DNA of 64,000 nucleotides from Rhizophagus clarus. Its lineage: Eukaryota; Glomeromycota; Glomeromycetes; Glomerales; Glomeraceae. Below the pieces are notes generated by a model. The model saw only the letters and a program-made list of their open reading frames with translations, made no database searches and was not told where the DNA came from. Positions 46,186-57,569 of this stretch are shown one piece after another. Position 1 is the stretch's first letter, and the number at the start of each line of letters is the position of its first letter. The translations under genes were made by a program, and so were the position numbers. The DNA is taken from assembly GCA_015698045.1 (NCBI GenBank), contig BLAL01000059.1, positions 997,001 through 1,061,000 of the forward strand, read 5' to 3'.

Positions 46186-46827
46186 ATTATCTACAAAAAA
46201 GAAAAAAAAGCTTAAAGGAACTGACGAAAAAATGTGTTGATAAAGTTTAATCTCATCTACCTTTTTCGGTAGCACAACATCGCACCAATAAATTGTATCA
46301 CCAAGAAAAATTTTTCTTTCTCTGAATTCGACTATAACAATTTTGAATACCATTTTTTCCTGAAGAATCTAAACCCACCTACCTAATATGGTAGCAAATT
46401 TTGGTCTTGTTCTTTCTTGAATAAAGATACAAGAGCTGGCAAAATATTTCAGCTTGTAACAATTAATACGTTTTGCGTTTGAGTTACAAGTTTATACACT
46501 CTTTTTACCGATAAACGCAAACTTTTATTGATGTAGCTACGTAAAATCACCGTAAGTACTGTTAAATACTTTTCTTTTTTTCTTATTGCAATCATTAATT
46601 GTTTCTCAGTACTTTTATCATAACTCAAATTAACTCATTCTTCAGTAGTGACACTACAAATGTTAACGATGAGTGCCAGTCTTTTCTTTGATTAAATTAT
46701 CAAATAACCTTTACGGTTCATTATGACTTTTACATAGGTATAATTATTTTAACCTTTGCATGATGGTTATTACGTGCTTGTTTCTATTTTTATAAAAAGT
46801 TCTATTAAAAATAATATAATTTTGATG
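46186..46827. other. 5' region of the spermidine-synthase-like gene
   Basis: Holds the probable leader and possible 5' intron of the minus-strand gene (46353-46186). No other gene is visible up to 46827. Confidence 0.4.
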
Positions 46828-47110
46828 GTTTCATCATCAGTACCAATCGTTCCTGTTGAAATCGCGAAAAAAATTGATTTTGTTGATTTCTTATTCTTAC
46901 ATATCGTATGTATTTTTGTTTTATTATTATTTGTTTCTCCGTTTTATTAATTAATTTGAATGCTGTACAATCATAATAATTCAGACCACTGCTTCTGATA
47001 ACTCACACACACTCCGAATTAAGGTTTATCAAGTATTACTTTGAGCTCTTATAGTTAATTGCATATGTAATTATGAGCAAGATTACCGGAGCTGGTCTTA
47101 TGACAAAATC
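46828..47110 (+). pseudogene. gene fragment related to 38.5 kb
   Basis: The exon-like start reads MVSSSVPIVPVEIAKKIDF and then VDFLFLHI with a GTATGT donor. The intron (TTTCTCCGTTTTATTAATTA and so on) matches the one at 38.6 kb. The second exon is barely recognisable near 47060-47095 (TTAATTGCATATGTAATTATG). Same unknown family as 38479-38865. Confidence 0.4.
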
Positions 47111-47234
47111 AAGCTTTCAATAGTTGTAAAAGGATTTCCACAATGGTAGAATATGGTAATTATACATATTATAAATATTTTTTAAAAAACACACAATTGT
47201 ATCTATATTATTAATTTTAACAATTGATTTCATA

Positions 47235-47395
47235 GAGTTATTGCTACAACATTCACAATATATTGCTTGCAAATCTCCTAAATTATTTATTTCAGATGCA
47301 TTTCCTAAATCTGCTGCTTTTTGATATAATTCAAATGCCTTTTTTTCATCAATATCAGTTCCAATTCTCTTTTTATAACAATAACTTATAAGGTG
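47235..47395 (-). pseudogene. Sel1-like repeat relic
   Basis: The minus strand reads YCYKKRIGTDIDEKKAFELY, QKAADLGNASEINNLGDL and then loses frame. GTDxDxxKAFELYQKAADLGNA is a typical Sel1-like repeat, a module linked to kinases in Rhizophagus. Only one repeat and parts of its neighbours remain. Confidence 0.65.
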
Positions 47396-47619
47396 AAAAT
47401 TGTGATGAAGCTGAACATCAAGATGAAACTACTACTCGTGAAATTTGTCAATTGAAAAATTTCAGAGTTGTATATTGAATAAGATTGAAGAGTTATCATC
47501 AATAAGTCGATTAATTAAGAGATCAACAACAATAGTATAAAGTCTTCATGCCTTTATTGAACTCAAAATCAAATTCGAGTGGCTTTCTTTCTTTGGAGGA
47601 ATGATAGTAGGATTTTTTG

Positions 47620-49460
47620 TTCGATTACTAGTGACGGAAGACTGATCAATAAATCATGTGTTATGAAGACTCCTGCATCTTTGATTTTAATTTCAAAAAC
47701 GAAATTCAGGAATTGACGAATACATTTGTGGTATTCTGGTCGAGGGATTAGAATATATACACACCGTTTCGCCTATTGTATAGCATCAGAATTTTTCCTA
47801 AATTAGTATCAAATCTATATTCTTTGTCAATCTAGAACGTAAGTTACTTTTGTTACGTTTTTAAAAATAGGATTGCCCATGATTAAAAAAAAGGAATTTT
47901 AAAATATTGAAAATAATAATGATAGTAAATAGTAGTGGTATTTTATGAGGTTATTTTCTTCAATATATTATAAAATAATAGAACTTTTTAATATACTAAT
48001 TCGTTAATAATACTTTTTTTTGTTATACTGTAGCATGGTCTTTTTATTAATACGATACCAGGAAGAGTCGAGAAAGAATTATGCAGAAATTTATCACGTA
48101 AAAAGGATGTTTTAAGTATTTTAGTTGAATGAGATTAAATTTTATATTTTATACATAGGATATTTTTTTTTTGTTGTAATAAATTGGGAATGATACAGTA
48201 TTATGAAGACGTTAGCACTCTTAACTCTAATTCCAATACGTGAAAGAAAACAGGAGAATGAATTAAATAAAACAAAATTCAAGAATTGGTGAATATGTTT
48301 GGTGTTATTCTGATCGACTGATTGTAATATATATACCCAGTTTCGTCTATTGTATAACATCAGGATTTTTCTTATTTGAAATAATTAGTATCAAATAGAT
48401 ATTCTTTATGACTTAAATTCAGTCTAAAACATAAGTTATTTTTGTTGCGTTTTTTTAAAAAAAGAATTACTTATGATTAAAAAAAAAAAGGAAAATTTAA
48501 AAATATTGAAAATAATAATGATAGTAAACACTAGTGGTATTTATGAGGTCATTTTCTTCAATATATTTTAAAATAATAAAACTTTAATATACTAATCCCG
48601 CTAACTTCGAAATCTTGTTCAGGAATCCAGAAAGACGTGAACCTATAATCAAAGCGTTTCGTTATAAAAAAAATCAAAAAGGGAATTAAATTCGAAGGTC
48701 ATACCTTCGAAATGAGAGTTCGTCCATTCAAGAGATCCATTAATAATACTGTACCTTTTTTTAACAAGTCTTTTTTATTATTAATACGATACCAAAAGGA
48801 ATCGAGAAAAAAATTATGCGGAAACTTATTATGAAAAAGGATGTTTTTAATATTTTAGTTGAACGAGAATTAAATTTTATATTTTATATTAATTTTCCTA
48901 ATAATTTTTTTTTTTTATTTGTGTTGTAATAAATTGAGAATGAAAAATTATGAAGACTTCAGCACTCCTAATTCTAATTAAGAAAACAGGAGGATAAATT
49001 AAATAAAACAAAATTCAGGAATTGGTGAATACATTTGATCAGGTGATTGGATTTTTCTCATTTATTTGAAATAAATTAAAATCGATATTCTCTGTGACTT
49101 AGAACGTAAGTTATTTTTGTTGCGTTTTTTTTTAAAAAAAGAATTACCTATGATAAAACAAAAGGAAAAATTAAAATATTGAAAATAATAATGATAATAA
49201 ACACTAGTGGTATTTATATGTCATTTTCTTCAAATAATAAAACTTTTTAATATACAAATCCGTTACTAATTAATTACTGAACCGTCTTTTTTATTAATAC
49301 GATACCAGAGAAAGAATTATGCGGAAACTTATCACGTAAAAAGGATGTTTTGGGTATTTTAGTTGAAAGAGATTAAATTTTATATTTTACTAAAAATTTT
49401 TTTTTATTTGAATTTTAATAAATTGAGAATGAAATATTTTCGTATTAATAAAAGAATTTT
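47620..49460. repeat. three diverged tandem units of about 500-730 bp
   Basis: The same landmarks recur in order. GAAAATAATAATGATAGTAA occurs at about 47908 and 48508 and a close variant at 49180. ATTAATACGATACCA occurs at about 48046, 48779 and 49291. GTAATAAATTGRGAATGA occurs at 48175 and 48918, with a looser match near 49410. Spacing varies with indels. One unit keeps a 72-codon minus-strand frame (48142-48360, MLYNRRNWVYILQSVDQN) that is broken in the others, so the array may descend from a coding element. No family was recognised. Confidence 0.65.
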
Positions 49461-50267
49461 AAAATACATATCAATTTAAGTATAATTTACGATTGTTTTG
49501 AAGGTTAATGCCTGGCTGCATGTATGAATCCATAAATATTTCACATCCTTCGAAACATATATATAAAATTAACTTACTAAGTTTTCCTGTAGGAAATTTG
49601 GAAAATAGAAATTAATTATTGCTGCAATTATTAACAATTCCTTGTGTTGATAATTACGGAACTATTTTCTTGTTATATATACGTATTGTATATATAATGT
49701 ACTTTCTATCAATTTAATAATTTATCTAAAATTCTTAAAATAAATCTCTTATACCAACTTATATCTCCAAAATGATCCAATGACACGAAGCTATTTAAAG
49801 AATGTAATAATTTCTGGTTTATTTCTCAATTTGATTAAGTCAATTAATTTCCGAAAAAAACATTTATATGCATATTTAAAATGAATTCTTTTCTAATAAC
49901 CTTACTTTAAAACATTTGTAAGGTCGATGTTGTCTTTTGATTTTTATTTTTCTTGATCCATTAAAACCATCCGTTGAACGTCATATTGATCGATCGAGAA
50001 AACAGTATTCAACAATACCGGATCATAAAATATATCGGCAATGGAGATATTGATAATATAAGTTTGGGTTGTTGCAGCATTACAGCCAGTAGGATATTTA
50101 CGGTTTCAAAGTGCCACTATCATATAAAAATGGACTTTGAACACTAGAAGTAAAGAGTAGGAATTTCTATTTCTCAATTACCTTTTGTCGCCAAAGTATG
50201 GCTTAATATTTAAAAATTAAAAATAATTAAACAATAACAGATAAGGTGTACCTTCATCGCTCGATTT
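49461..50267. other. no gene seen
   Basis: AT-rich spacer without recognisable coding or repeat structure. Confidence 0.4.
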
Positions 50268-50635
50268 CTATTTCCTGCCGCATTGTGTGTAGCCAATACA
50301 TCGTTGAGTCTTATTCCTAGTACAAATCTTGCATATGATTGTCGTTTCCAAAGCTTGCACTTGTCTTTTTAAATCGGATGAACTTTGGCTCACAGCTACT
50401 TCAAGCAGAGGATCTGGAATGTAAGTACGAAGTAGATAAATAGCAAGATCTGGGAATTTTATTCCATTTATGGTTTCATGGACTTTGGTAAGGATATGAC
50501 AAATATTAGAATACAATAAGAAGTGAAAGATCAAGTAAACCGGGAAGAAATTCCCTTACGTGGCCTCCCACGAGTTTGTATTGGAGCATCACAACCGTTG
50601 GTATAAATGGCAATAGGGAATTGAAAATTAAAGTA
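50268..50635 (-). pseudogene. gene relic with AT-hook and RING-like start
   Basis: The minus strand first reads FPIAIYTNGCDAPIQTRGRPRKG and stops near 50537; RGRPRKG is a classical AT-hook. A frame from 50534 to 50268 contains EVAVSQSSSDLKRQVQALET and CKICTRNKTQRCIGYTQCG. The latter has the CxxC and later C of a RING finger but ends before the rest. The two frames probably belong to one decayed gene. The family is uncertain. Confidence 0.4.
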
Positions 50636-52210
50636 TTTTTGTTAATTGTTCTTCAAGACTTCAACTGACAAAGGGAGGAAGTGATCAATTTGTACCCCTT
50701 TACCCCTTTGAATTTGATTGGCCAAAAATTCCGTTATACAAATCAAAGAATACGCATCCAATTTTTATACATAAAGGGCGAATAATTGCGAAAGTATGAT
50801 CAGGGAATCCTTTGATTATTACAATTTTTACAGATTTATCCTAAGCTCCTTTAAATTTCATTAATTATTATTATTTACATTTCATACAATACGCGTTAAA
50901 ACTTTCTAAGGTGAAAATATGTCGATCACTTTTCATCATTTCTGCTCAAGTCAAGGCCAAAGGTATTGTTAGGATAAGGAGTAAACGATCAATTTCATCA
51001 ATATTCATACATATATTGGCCAAGCTCAAAAAATTCGAGTACATACAATATAGCATGGATACAAAACTAAACATGATTTTCATATTAAATAATTTACGAT
51101 TTAAAAAAGTGATGTGCCATAATATCTTTTAACTAACCCCTATGTACACACAAGCCCTGGTTTGTGTTATTGGATTCACTAATTACTAATTGGTATTTTA
51201 TTATTATTATATAATTTTCCTTTTTTAAATACAAAAAAAAAAATTCATAATACCAATTCATAGTAATTATAACGATGATTAGTAATTAAACTAATTAAAC
51301 TTTAATTATAGAAATCTTGTTTGATCAATTTAAGACCAATATAGGAGATATTGAAAAATTTCACTAATACTTAACCGAAAGTAGCTAACCTAATATGAAA
51401 AATTCGGATATTTCGCGCAAAACGATTGTACATAATGTACATACTTGACTGATATCATTTTGTATAAATGATAAGCGTGACTACTGCATTTCCGGCCAAT
51501 CATTTTAAAATTTCCCATTAAATTCCCTAAAAATATATGACAAGAGTAACCCCGAGTTTATTTATTATAAATTGAGAGCCTAGACTTTTAATAATAATAA
51601 AGTTTATGTGTAAGAAAGATTATTGAGTTTCGAATAGTCATCCAAAATGATTAATATTTGTATTACAATTATTTAACGCCATTTTATTATTATTATTATT
51701 ATTATTTTAATATTTAATGACTTCTAATTTCAGACCGTTTTTCTAAAAGTATTATCAATTTCACCTGTTACACCAATTTGGGAAAGTAACAATATTTAAA
51801 TAAAATAATTTTTCTTTGTTGCTTTTTTTAGGAAATTTTATATTAACAAAAAAATTTATTAGAAAATGGTTATGATTTTTTTTTTTCTTTCAAAACTTTT
51901 CCACAAATTAACATAATTTACCGACCGAGTGTTTATGATGAGAATATGTTTGTTTGCCTAATTTCCGCAAATCGGTAATCAAATTTAATACGTGATAATT
52001 TTTTTTCTATTTACATAATGATCCGTTGATGATTATTTATATATTATTTATATTACTTTATTTATTTGTTACTCAATGAAACTTTTTATACAATGATTTT
52101 ATCCTCACGATATCAGATAGGATAAATAAACGAAATATAAAATCCGGTTCATAATTTTTTTCACTTTTTGACTCGTTTTTTTTTTTTTTTACAAATTATA
52201 AAACGTTAAA
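50636..52210. other. upstream region of the 7-TM gene; no gene seen
   Basis: An imperfect inverted repeat at about 51181-51271 (ATTACTAATTGGTATTTTAT against ATAATACCAATTCATAGTAAT) brackets an A(11) run. Short (ATT)n lies near 51682-51705. A T(14) run lies at about 52176, about 20 bases before the ATG. Confidence 0.4.
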
Positions 52211-53415
52211 ATGAACGAAACAACAGATGGAATTAATCATTATAGGCAATGCCCGTAAGTTAAAAAAAAAAGTTCTTTAGCGCGTAATAATTGTAATAAT
52301 AATGTATGATATGAAAAATATATTATTAATCTATATAGGTGGGCACTTACTATAGAAAATTGTAAAGGTGTTCAAATGTTTCGAACTTTTTTAATAATTG
52401 GAGCAATATTATATTTAATGTTAACCTTAACATTGTTGATTTATTATATATACAATTCAATTAAACAAAATGAAAAAATTTATAAAATAACATCATGGAC
52501 GTCATTAAATTATATGAAATTTTGGTCAATAATTTATTTTTCAAGTGAGTTTATTTCTTTCGAAAAAAAAAAACATATATATATTTTATCCCGAGATAAA
52601 TTAGAAATTCTACTTTGTTCTCTTTCTTCACCTATAGTGCGATTTTTTCATTGTATAACCATTATTTTTAATTTATTTGGAGATAATATAATATTTCGGG
52701 ATACATTCTTTTTAATATCATGGATACCGGGACATCTTTTAATATATATACATATATTGAGCATATTTAGAATTCTACCAAATTTATTATTTAATCAATT
52801 TACTGAAATAACACCAAAGATGAAAACCATTTGGATGCCAAGAGGAGAAAAAAAGATTAAAATTATATTTTGGACACTTTGTATTATAACAGTATTAAGT
52901 TTAACATTAACTAGTTTTGTCGCAGCTTGTATTAGGAGAAATGAAGGATTTACAAGGAAATGGTTTTTTGCATTTTCAACTCACGTATTTTTTCAATGGT
53001 TATATTGTCTTATAAACGGATTCTTATTTTTATATTATGGTAGAATATTGGTCAAACAAACCAAAAAAAGTATTAAATTAACTGACATTAATAATGACAA
53101 AGGAAAAGATAATTTTAGAGTCTTTGTTAGAAAGGTAAATATGATGATTTATTTATTTTATCATTTATTAATTATTTATTTATGATAATGATATCATTTG
53201 TTTTTATGATTATTAATTATATACATTAGATGAAAATGTATAATTTTGTTTGTAGTGCCATTTGCTTTTTTACAGCGATTGTCGTGCTTCCACCAACAAC
53301 ATTATTGATTTATTTAGGACTTGATAACATAATTGATATAACATTTTGTATTGCTGTTAATATAATTTTTCCAATTTTATTCGGAATGTTATCTTATTCA
53401 ATTATAAAATCGTAA
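52211..53415 (+). CDS. seven-transmembrane protein, possibly receptor-like, 341 residues
   Basis: Three exons, 52211-52254, 52339-53134 and 53230-53415, with GT-AG introns and frame kept (44 + 796 + 186 bases). The protein starts MNETTDGINHYRQCPWALTI, a short polar head without a signal peptide. Seven hydrophobic segments follow: LIIGAILYLMLTLTLLIYYI, then near FWSIIYFSS, CITIIFNLFG, SWIPGHLLIYIHILSIF, LCIITVLSLTLTSFVAACI, FFQWLYCLINGFLFLYYG, and the C-terminal pair ending FPILFGMLSYSII. The count depends on where short loops are drawn. Seven helices with a free N-terminus suggest a GPCR-like fold, but no diagnostic motif (DRY, NPxxY) is seen. The end at TAA 53415 could instead be a GTAAGT donor at 53412 leading to an unseen exon. 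Confidence 0.7.
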
Positions 53416-54120
53416 GTATTAATATTGACATCATTTTATATTAATAGTAACAAAATTTTATTAAAAATTTTTTTTTTTTTTTTTTTTAAACATTTATTAT
53501 TAAGTGAAATACAAAAAAATAATACTGGTAAAAAAAATTTTTTTGTTTTTATTTGTTAAAATGTATTATAAATAATTTGTAATATATATAATAATATATA
53601 TTTATACATAGATGAACCATCCTTCACTCAACAACTTTCAAGTTATATACAAACAAATAGTGTTTAAAACCTTGTCCATGTTGTATTTATTAATTCATGT
53701 GATTTAAATCATATCGGCATTTATGACTACTTATACGATTCATATGATGTCCAAATTTAGTTGGATTGAATCGTCACGTACCCTGCGCACTCAAACCGGA
53801 AAAATATTCGTCCGTTATTAAATGTCCATGTTTGCATAGACATTTAATGCGGAAAAACTTTCAAATGATTTTAAAATCATAAAATCAAACCACAATTACT
53901 GCAATAAATAAAATAGTAATTTACTAATTTTTGTTTCGATTTGAAAAAAGAAATTACGAGTTAAAATATTTGACCAATAATCGTTACTGAATTAAATATG
54001 TCACTTCATATATTAACGATTTGTATCACGACAGAATGTAAAATGACGTACATATGTTAGATGTCGTAATTTGTAAGGAATAAAAAACTTCCGTCGAAAA
54101 AGAAATTTATTAAAATAGTT
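53416..54120. other. 3' flank of the 7-TM gene
   Basis: A T(20) run near 53469 and AT-rich sequence. No further exon could be assigned. Confidence 0.35.
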
Positions 54121-54136
54121 ATTATATTCATTATTA

Positions 54137-54141
54137 ATATA

Positions 54142-54200
<59 letters not shown>
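54137..54200 (+). repeat. (ATT)n microsatellite, about 20 units
   Basis: Uninterrupted ATT repeats from about 54143 to 54200. Confidence 0.9.
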
Positions 54201-55277
54201 ATATTTTAATTATTTTTCTTTTTTTTTTCGTTATTTTTCCTTTTTGTATATTTATTTGGAATTTATTATGATTTGTTTATTATAATAAATAATCACATGT
54301 ACAAATAATCACATGGATAAGAAAGAAAGATTTTTTTAAAAGAACGAGATTGTTCTCAATCTTTTATTGTCACACAACAATCAATCAATTCGGATTACAA
54401 GTCAAAAATTCTTTCTAAATTTATTTTAATAGTGATTTCATGAGTAATTTGATGATATAATCAATCTTATAATCAATTTTATAATCATATAAGTGTCTTT
54501 ATGCATTAATATAAGTGGGCAAATAGTAGTACATTTGATCATCATTTACCGTATTAAAAAATTTTAATAATTCGTTTGTCAATCAAAAGAAATTTATCGT
54601 TAGGAATCGATAAATAAGGAAAAAATTCATTTCGAAATGCCGAAAGACTAATGCATTGATTGTTGAAAAGCAGCTGGCTTACATTAAAAGATGGGGAAAT
54701 TTTAATCATTCTTAAAATTTGAATTTTTTCGATTAATTGTTTCAAAAAGAAAAAAATTTTTTTATTATCTTAATTTCTTTCAAATATAATAAATATAATT
54801 AATTCATTTATGATTCTTCCGATTATATTGTTCAATATTATATTGACGCTCAAAACTTGAATAACTAGATCGGGTAACTTGGATCGATCAACCTTGACAC
54901 CCAAATATCTGGTAACATTTTTTTTGGGGGATTTAAAATTCAAACCTTTGTTGAAATCCAAGTATGATAATCATCATGATTCCAATTTAAATTGCCGTAA
55001 TAATTTTATTATTCACATGAAAGAATTAACTTCTAGAATTTCAATTCACACGGACCAGTTTATATATTACTTTTATTAAAAATCCTTGTTTGCTTGCTTA
55101 TCAAAAAATAAAATATTTCTAACTTTAGACAAAGAAAATTTTATTTTATTGATTGCATAAATTAAAAATTAATTAACTTAATTAAGATTATTTGTTTATT
55201 TTTTTATTATATATATGTATTTAAAAGTAATATTTTTCCGAACATATATAAAAATGATGAAATTTTTCATAGATTTC

Positions 55278-55309
<32 letters not shown>

Positions 55310-55426
55310 TAAATAAATAAATTTAAATTCTATCAAAAATTTTCTTAATTTTTATTTATTTTTTTTTTTTTATTTTATATATATATTTAAATCTTTTTTT
55401 TTTTTTTTTTTAAAAAAAAATTTTAA
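54201..55426. other. no gene; region upstream of the methyltransferase
   Basis: Small frames on both strands near 54.55-55.08 kb overlap each other and have no features. T(n)A(n) blocks at 55278-55309 and 55396-55419 lie directly before the methyltransferase ATG. Confidence 0.4.
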
Positions 55427-57075
55427 ATGGAAAGAAATCTAAGTAAAAGTGATATAAGATTTCATCCTCTTAATGCATCTAATTGGAATGAAGACTTTGA
55501 TGAATCAATCCTTGAAAATTATAGATTTGCTGGAGGTCGAAGATTTCATAATGTAGATGGTGTACCATATTTTTTAGCAAATGATGAAGAAGAAATCTCA
55601 AGATTACAAATGCATCATTATCTTTATAGGTACATATGGCAAAGTATTTATTCCTCACCTATGCACGAAAAACTTGCATTAGGGAATCTTAAAGTATTAG
55701 ATTCTGGATGTGGTCCAGGAACTTGGATTTTAGATATGGCAAATTCTTATACAAAATCTATTTTTGTTGGGGTTGATTTATCTTCAACAATGTTTCCTTC
55801 TGCACAAAATGAAGATACTCCTGATAATGTGGCATTCTTGGAAAGAAATATTATTGACGGTTTTCCTTTTCCAAATGATACTTTTGATTTCGTACATCAA
55901 GGATTTATGAACTTTGCCTTTACTAAGAATCAGTGGCAAAACGTTATTTTTGACATGGTTAGAATAACCAAACCTGGTGGTTGGATTGAATTTACGGTAT
56001 GTTTATATAGTTTGTATGGTTCTTTAGGAAACCCTTTATTTACAATTGGTTTTTTTTTTTAATTAGGAAACTGATATTGAAACTTATTTTGCTGGACCTC
56101 TTACCAAGAAGTTTATGAAATCATGTAGGTTTATTTTTATTTTTTATTCACTTTATTATTAATTAATTAAAAAATTATTTTATTTTAATAACAAATAGTT
56201 CATGGTCTTTTGAATGCACGTTGCCTTGATCCGTTCATCGCTTCTCGAATTGAAAGTTACTTACAATCCACTAATCAAGTCGTCGATATTCATGTTGAAC
56301 GTAAATCGACTCCTTTAGGTTCTCGCGGAAAAAAATTAGGAGAATTAGTAAGTATTCTTTTAAACTTCTCATAATATTCATGACATTAAGGCTTGTACTT
56401 GCGAGTTAACTATGGGAGCACGTGATTAACAGTGCTGACCGATAATATCTGTAAATTCCGGCCAGCTCACTTTGAGTCGATAAATACTTTTCGAGTCAAC
56501 AAAAGCAGTGATAAGCATTGGAAGTTGAAAGCATTTTTAGACTTCCAATTCTTCCAATTCCAATAAACTTTACCAATGCCTATATTTAATGAGAATTGGA
56601 TTTCAATTTCAACAATATTTCCAATTCTAATAAAGTTATTAGGAAGCTTCCAATGTCCATCATTGCACAAAAGTATCAGACTTACCACATTTATATATGC
56701 AGGTCCTCCCTGTAATACAGGTCAAGAATGATACTTTTATAATTCATTTTACTCGAATCGACTCGAAGTCCAAGCTTTGCATATATTCAAATCTTTAATT
56801 CTATATTTTTTTTTTTTTTTTGTTATATAGCTTAGTTGCAATGAATGGGCATCTATATCTCATGCTAAAGCATATATATGCAAATTTATGGGTATTCCTA
56901 TTGAAGAATATGAAGATTTCGTAGAAAAAATTAAAAAGGAATATGATGAAAATAAATCTTATTGCAAATCATATAGGTACGTAATGATTATATGTACATG
57001 TTCATTTATATATATATATTTTAACATTTTTTTTTTGAAATATCTTTTAGAATTTATGGAAGAAAAAAATATTAA
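55427..57075 (+). CDS. class I SAM-dependent methyltransferase, 315 residues
   Basis: Five exons: 55427-55996, 56067-56124, 56199-56347, 56831-56976 and 57051-57075, all GT-AG, frame kept. Residues ~90-105 form motif I (VLDSGCGPGTWILDMA) that binds SAM. VGVDLSSTMFP follows with the acidic residue at the end of strand 2. Then come FDFVHQGFMNFAF and KPGGWIEFT (motif III region). The C-terminal third, from the later exons, is family-specific (LSCNEWASISHAKAYIC, ending YRIYGRKKY). It is a soluble cytoplasmic enzyme of the Methyltransf_25 type, a group expanded in these fungi; the substrate is unknown. Intron 3 is 483 bp, far longer than the others, and holds a foldback sequence. Confidence 0.9.
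56505..56665. repeat. MITE-like foldback inside methyltransferase intron 3
   Basis: The left end GATAAGCATTGGAAG and the right end CTTCCAATGTCCATC are imperfect complements about 130 bases apart. The interior is rich in CCAATTC and GAATTGG words that can pair with each other. No clear target duplication was found. Confidence 0.4.
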
Positions 57076-57456
57076 AAAAAATTAGAACTTTTAAAAAAAA
57101 AATATTATAGAAAAAAATTATTTTTTTAAGAAAAAAAAATTATGAATATATGTTAAATCTTTTATTGTAAGTCATTTAAAAATATTTTTAAGGGTCAAAT
57201 CAAAAAAAAAAAAAGAAAATATATAACGGGCATACCACCATAATTACAGTATGACTTATTTATATTTTCTTTACTTGTAAGTTAGAATTTAGGTATTAGG
57301 TTTTTATGTTATAAGGGTCAACTATAAAGAACTAGTTTTAAAACCATAGAATTCAATAAATACGAATACAGCATAATATAATCACATGATTACAATCGGC
57401 GCAGGGTTTTTAATTAATTAATGAGACAGATTTTCTCGATTCTAGTCATTTTTAAG
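57076..57456. other. spacer between methyltransferase and F-box gene
   Basis: AT-rich with several A runs. No gene. Confidence 0.4.
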
Positions 57457-57493
57457 CAAACATAGTCACAAACATCGTTTGTGACTATGTTTG
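57457..57493. promoter_or_regulatory. perfect 17-bp hairpin upstream of the F-box gene
   Basis: CAAACATAGTCACAAAC, a three-base ATC loop, then GTTTGTGACTATGTTTG, an exact complement. It ends 76 bases before the ATG at 57570. It could be a regulatory palindrome, a transcribed hairpin in the 5' leader, or the remnant of a tiny palindromic element. TGACTAT also occurs in the Tigger subterminal repeats, which may be coincidence. Confidence 0.6.
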
Positions 57494-57569
57494 TACCAAT
57501 ATTATTTTAAATTTCCCACCCTTAAAAAAAAACATACTAAATTGAAATGTCTTTCTAATTCTTTCTATC

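Noticed and set aside
46186..46353. Upstream ATG extending the spermidine-synthase-like protein by 56 residues
   Set aside because: The extension is not protein-like and contains a credible GT-AG intron, so the ATG at 46185 is preferred.
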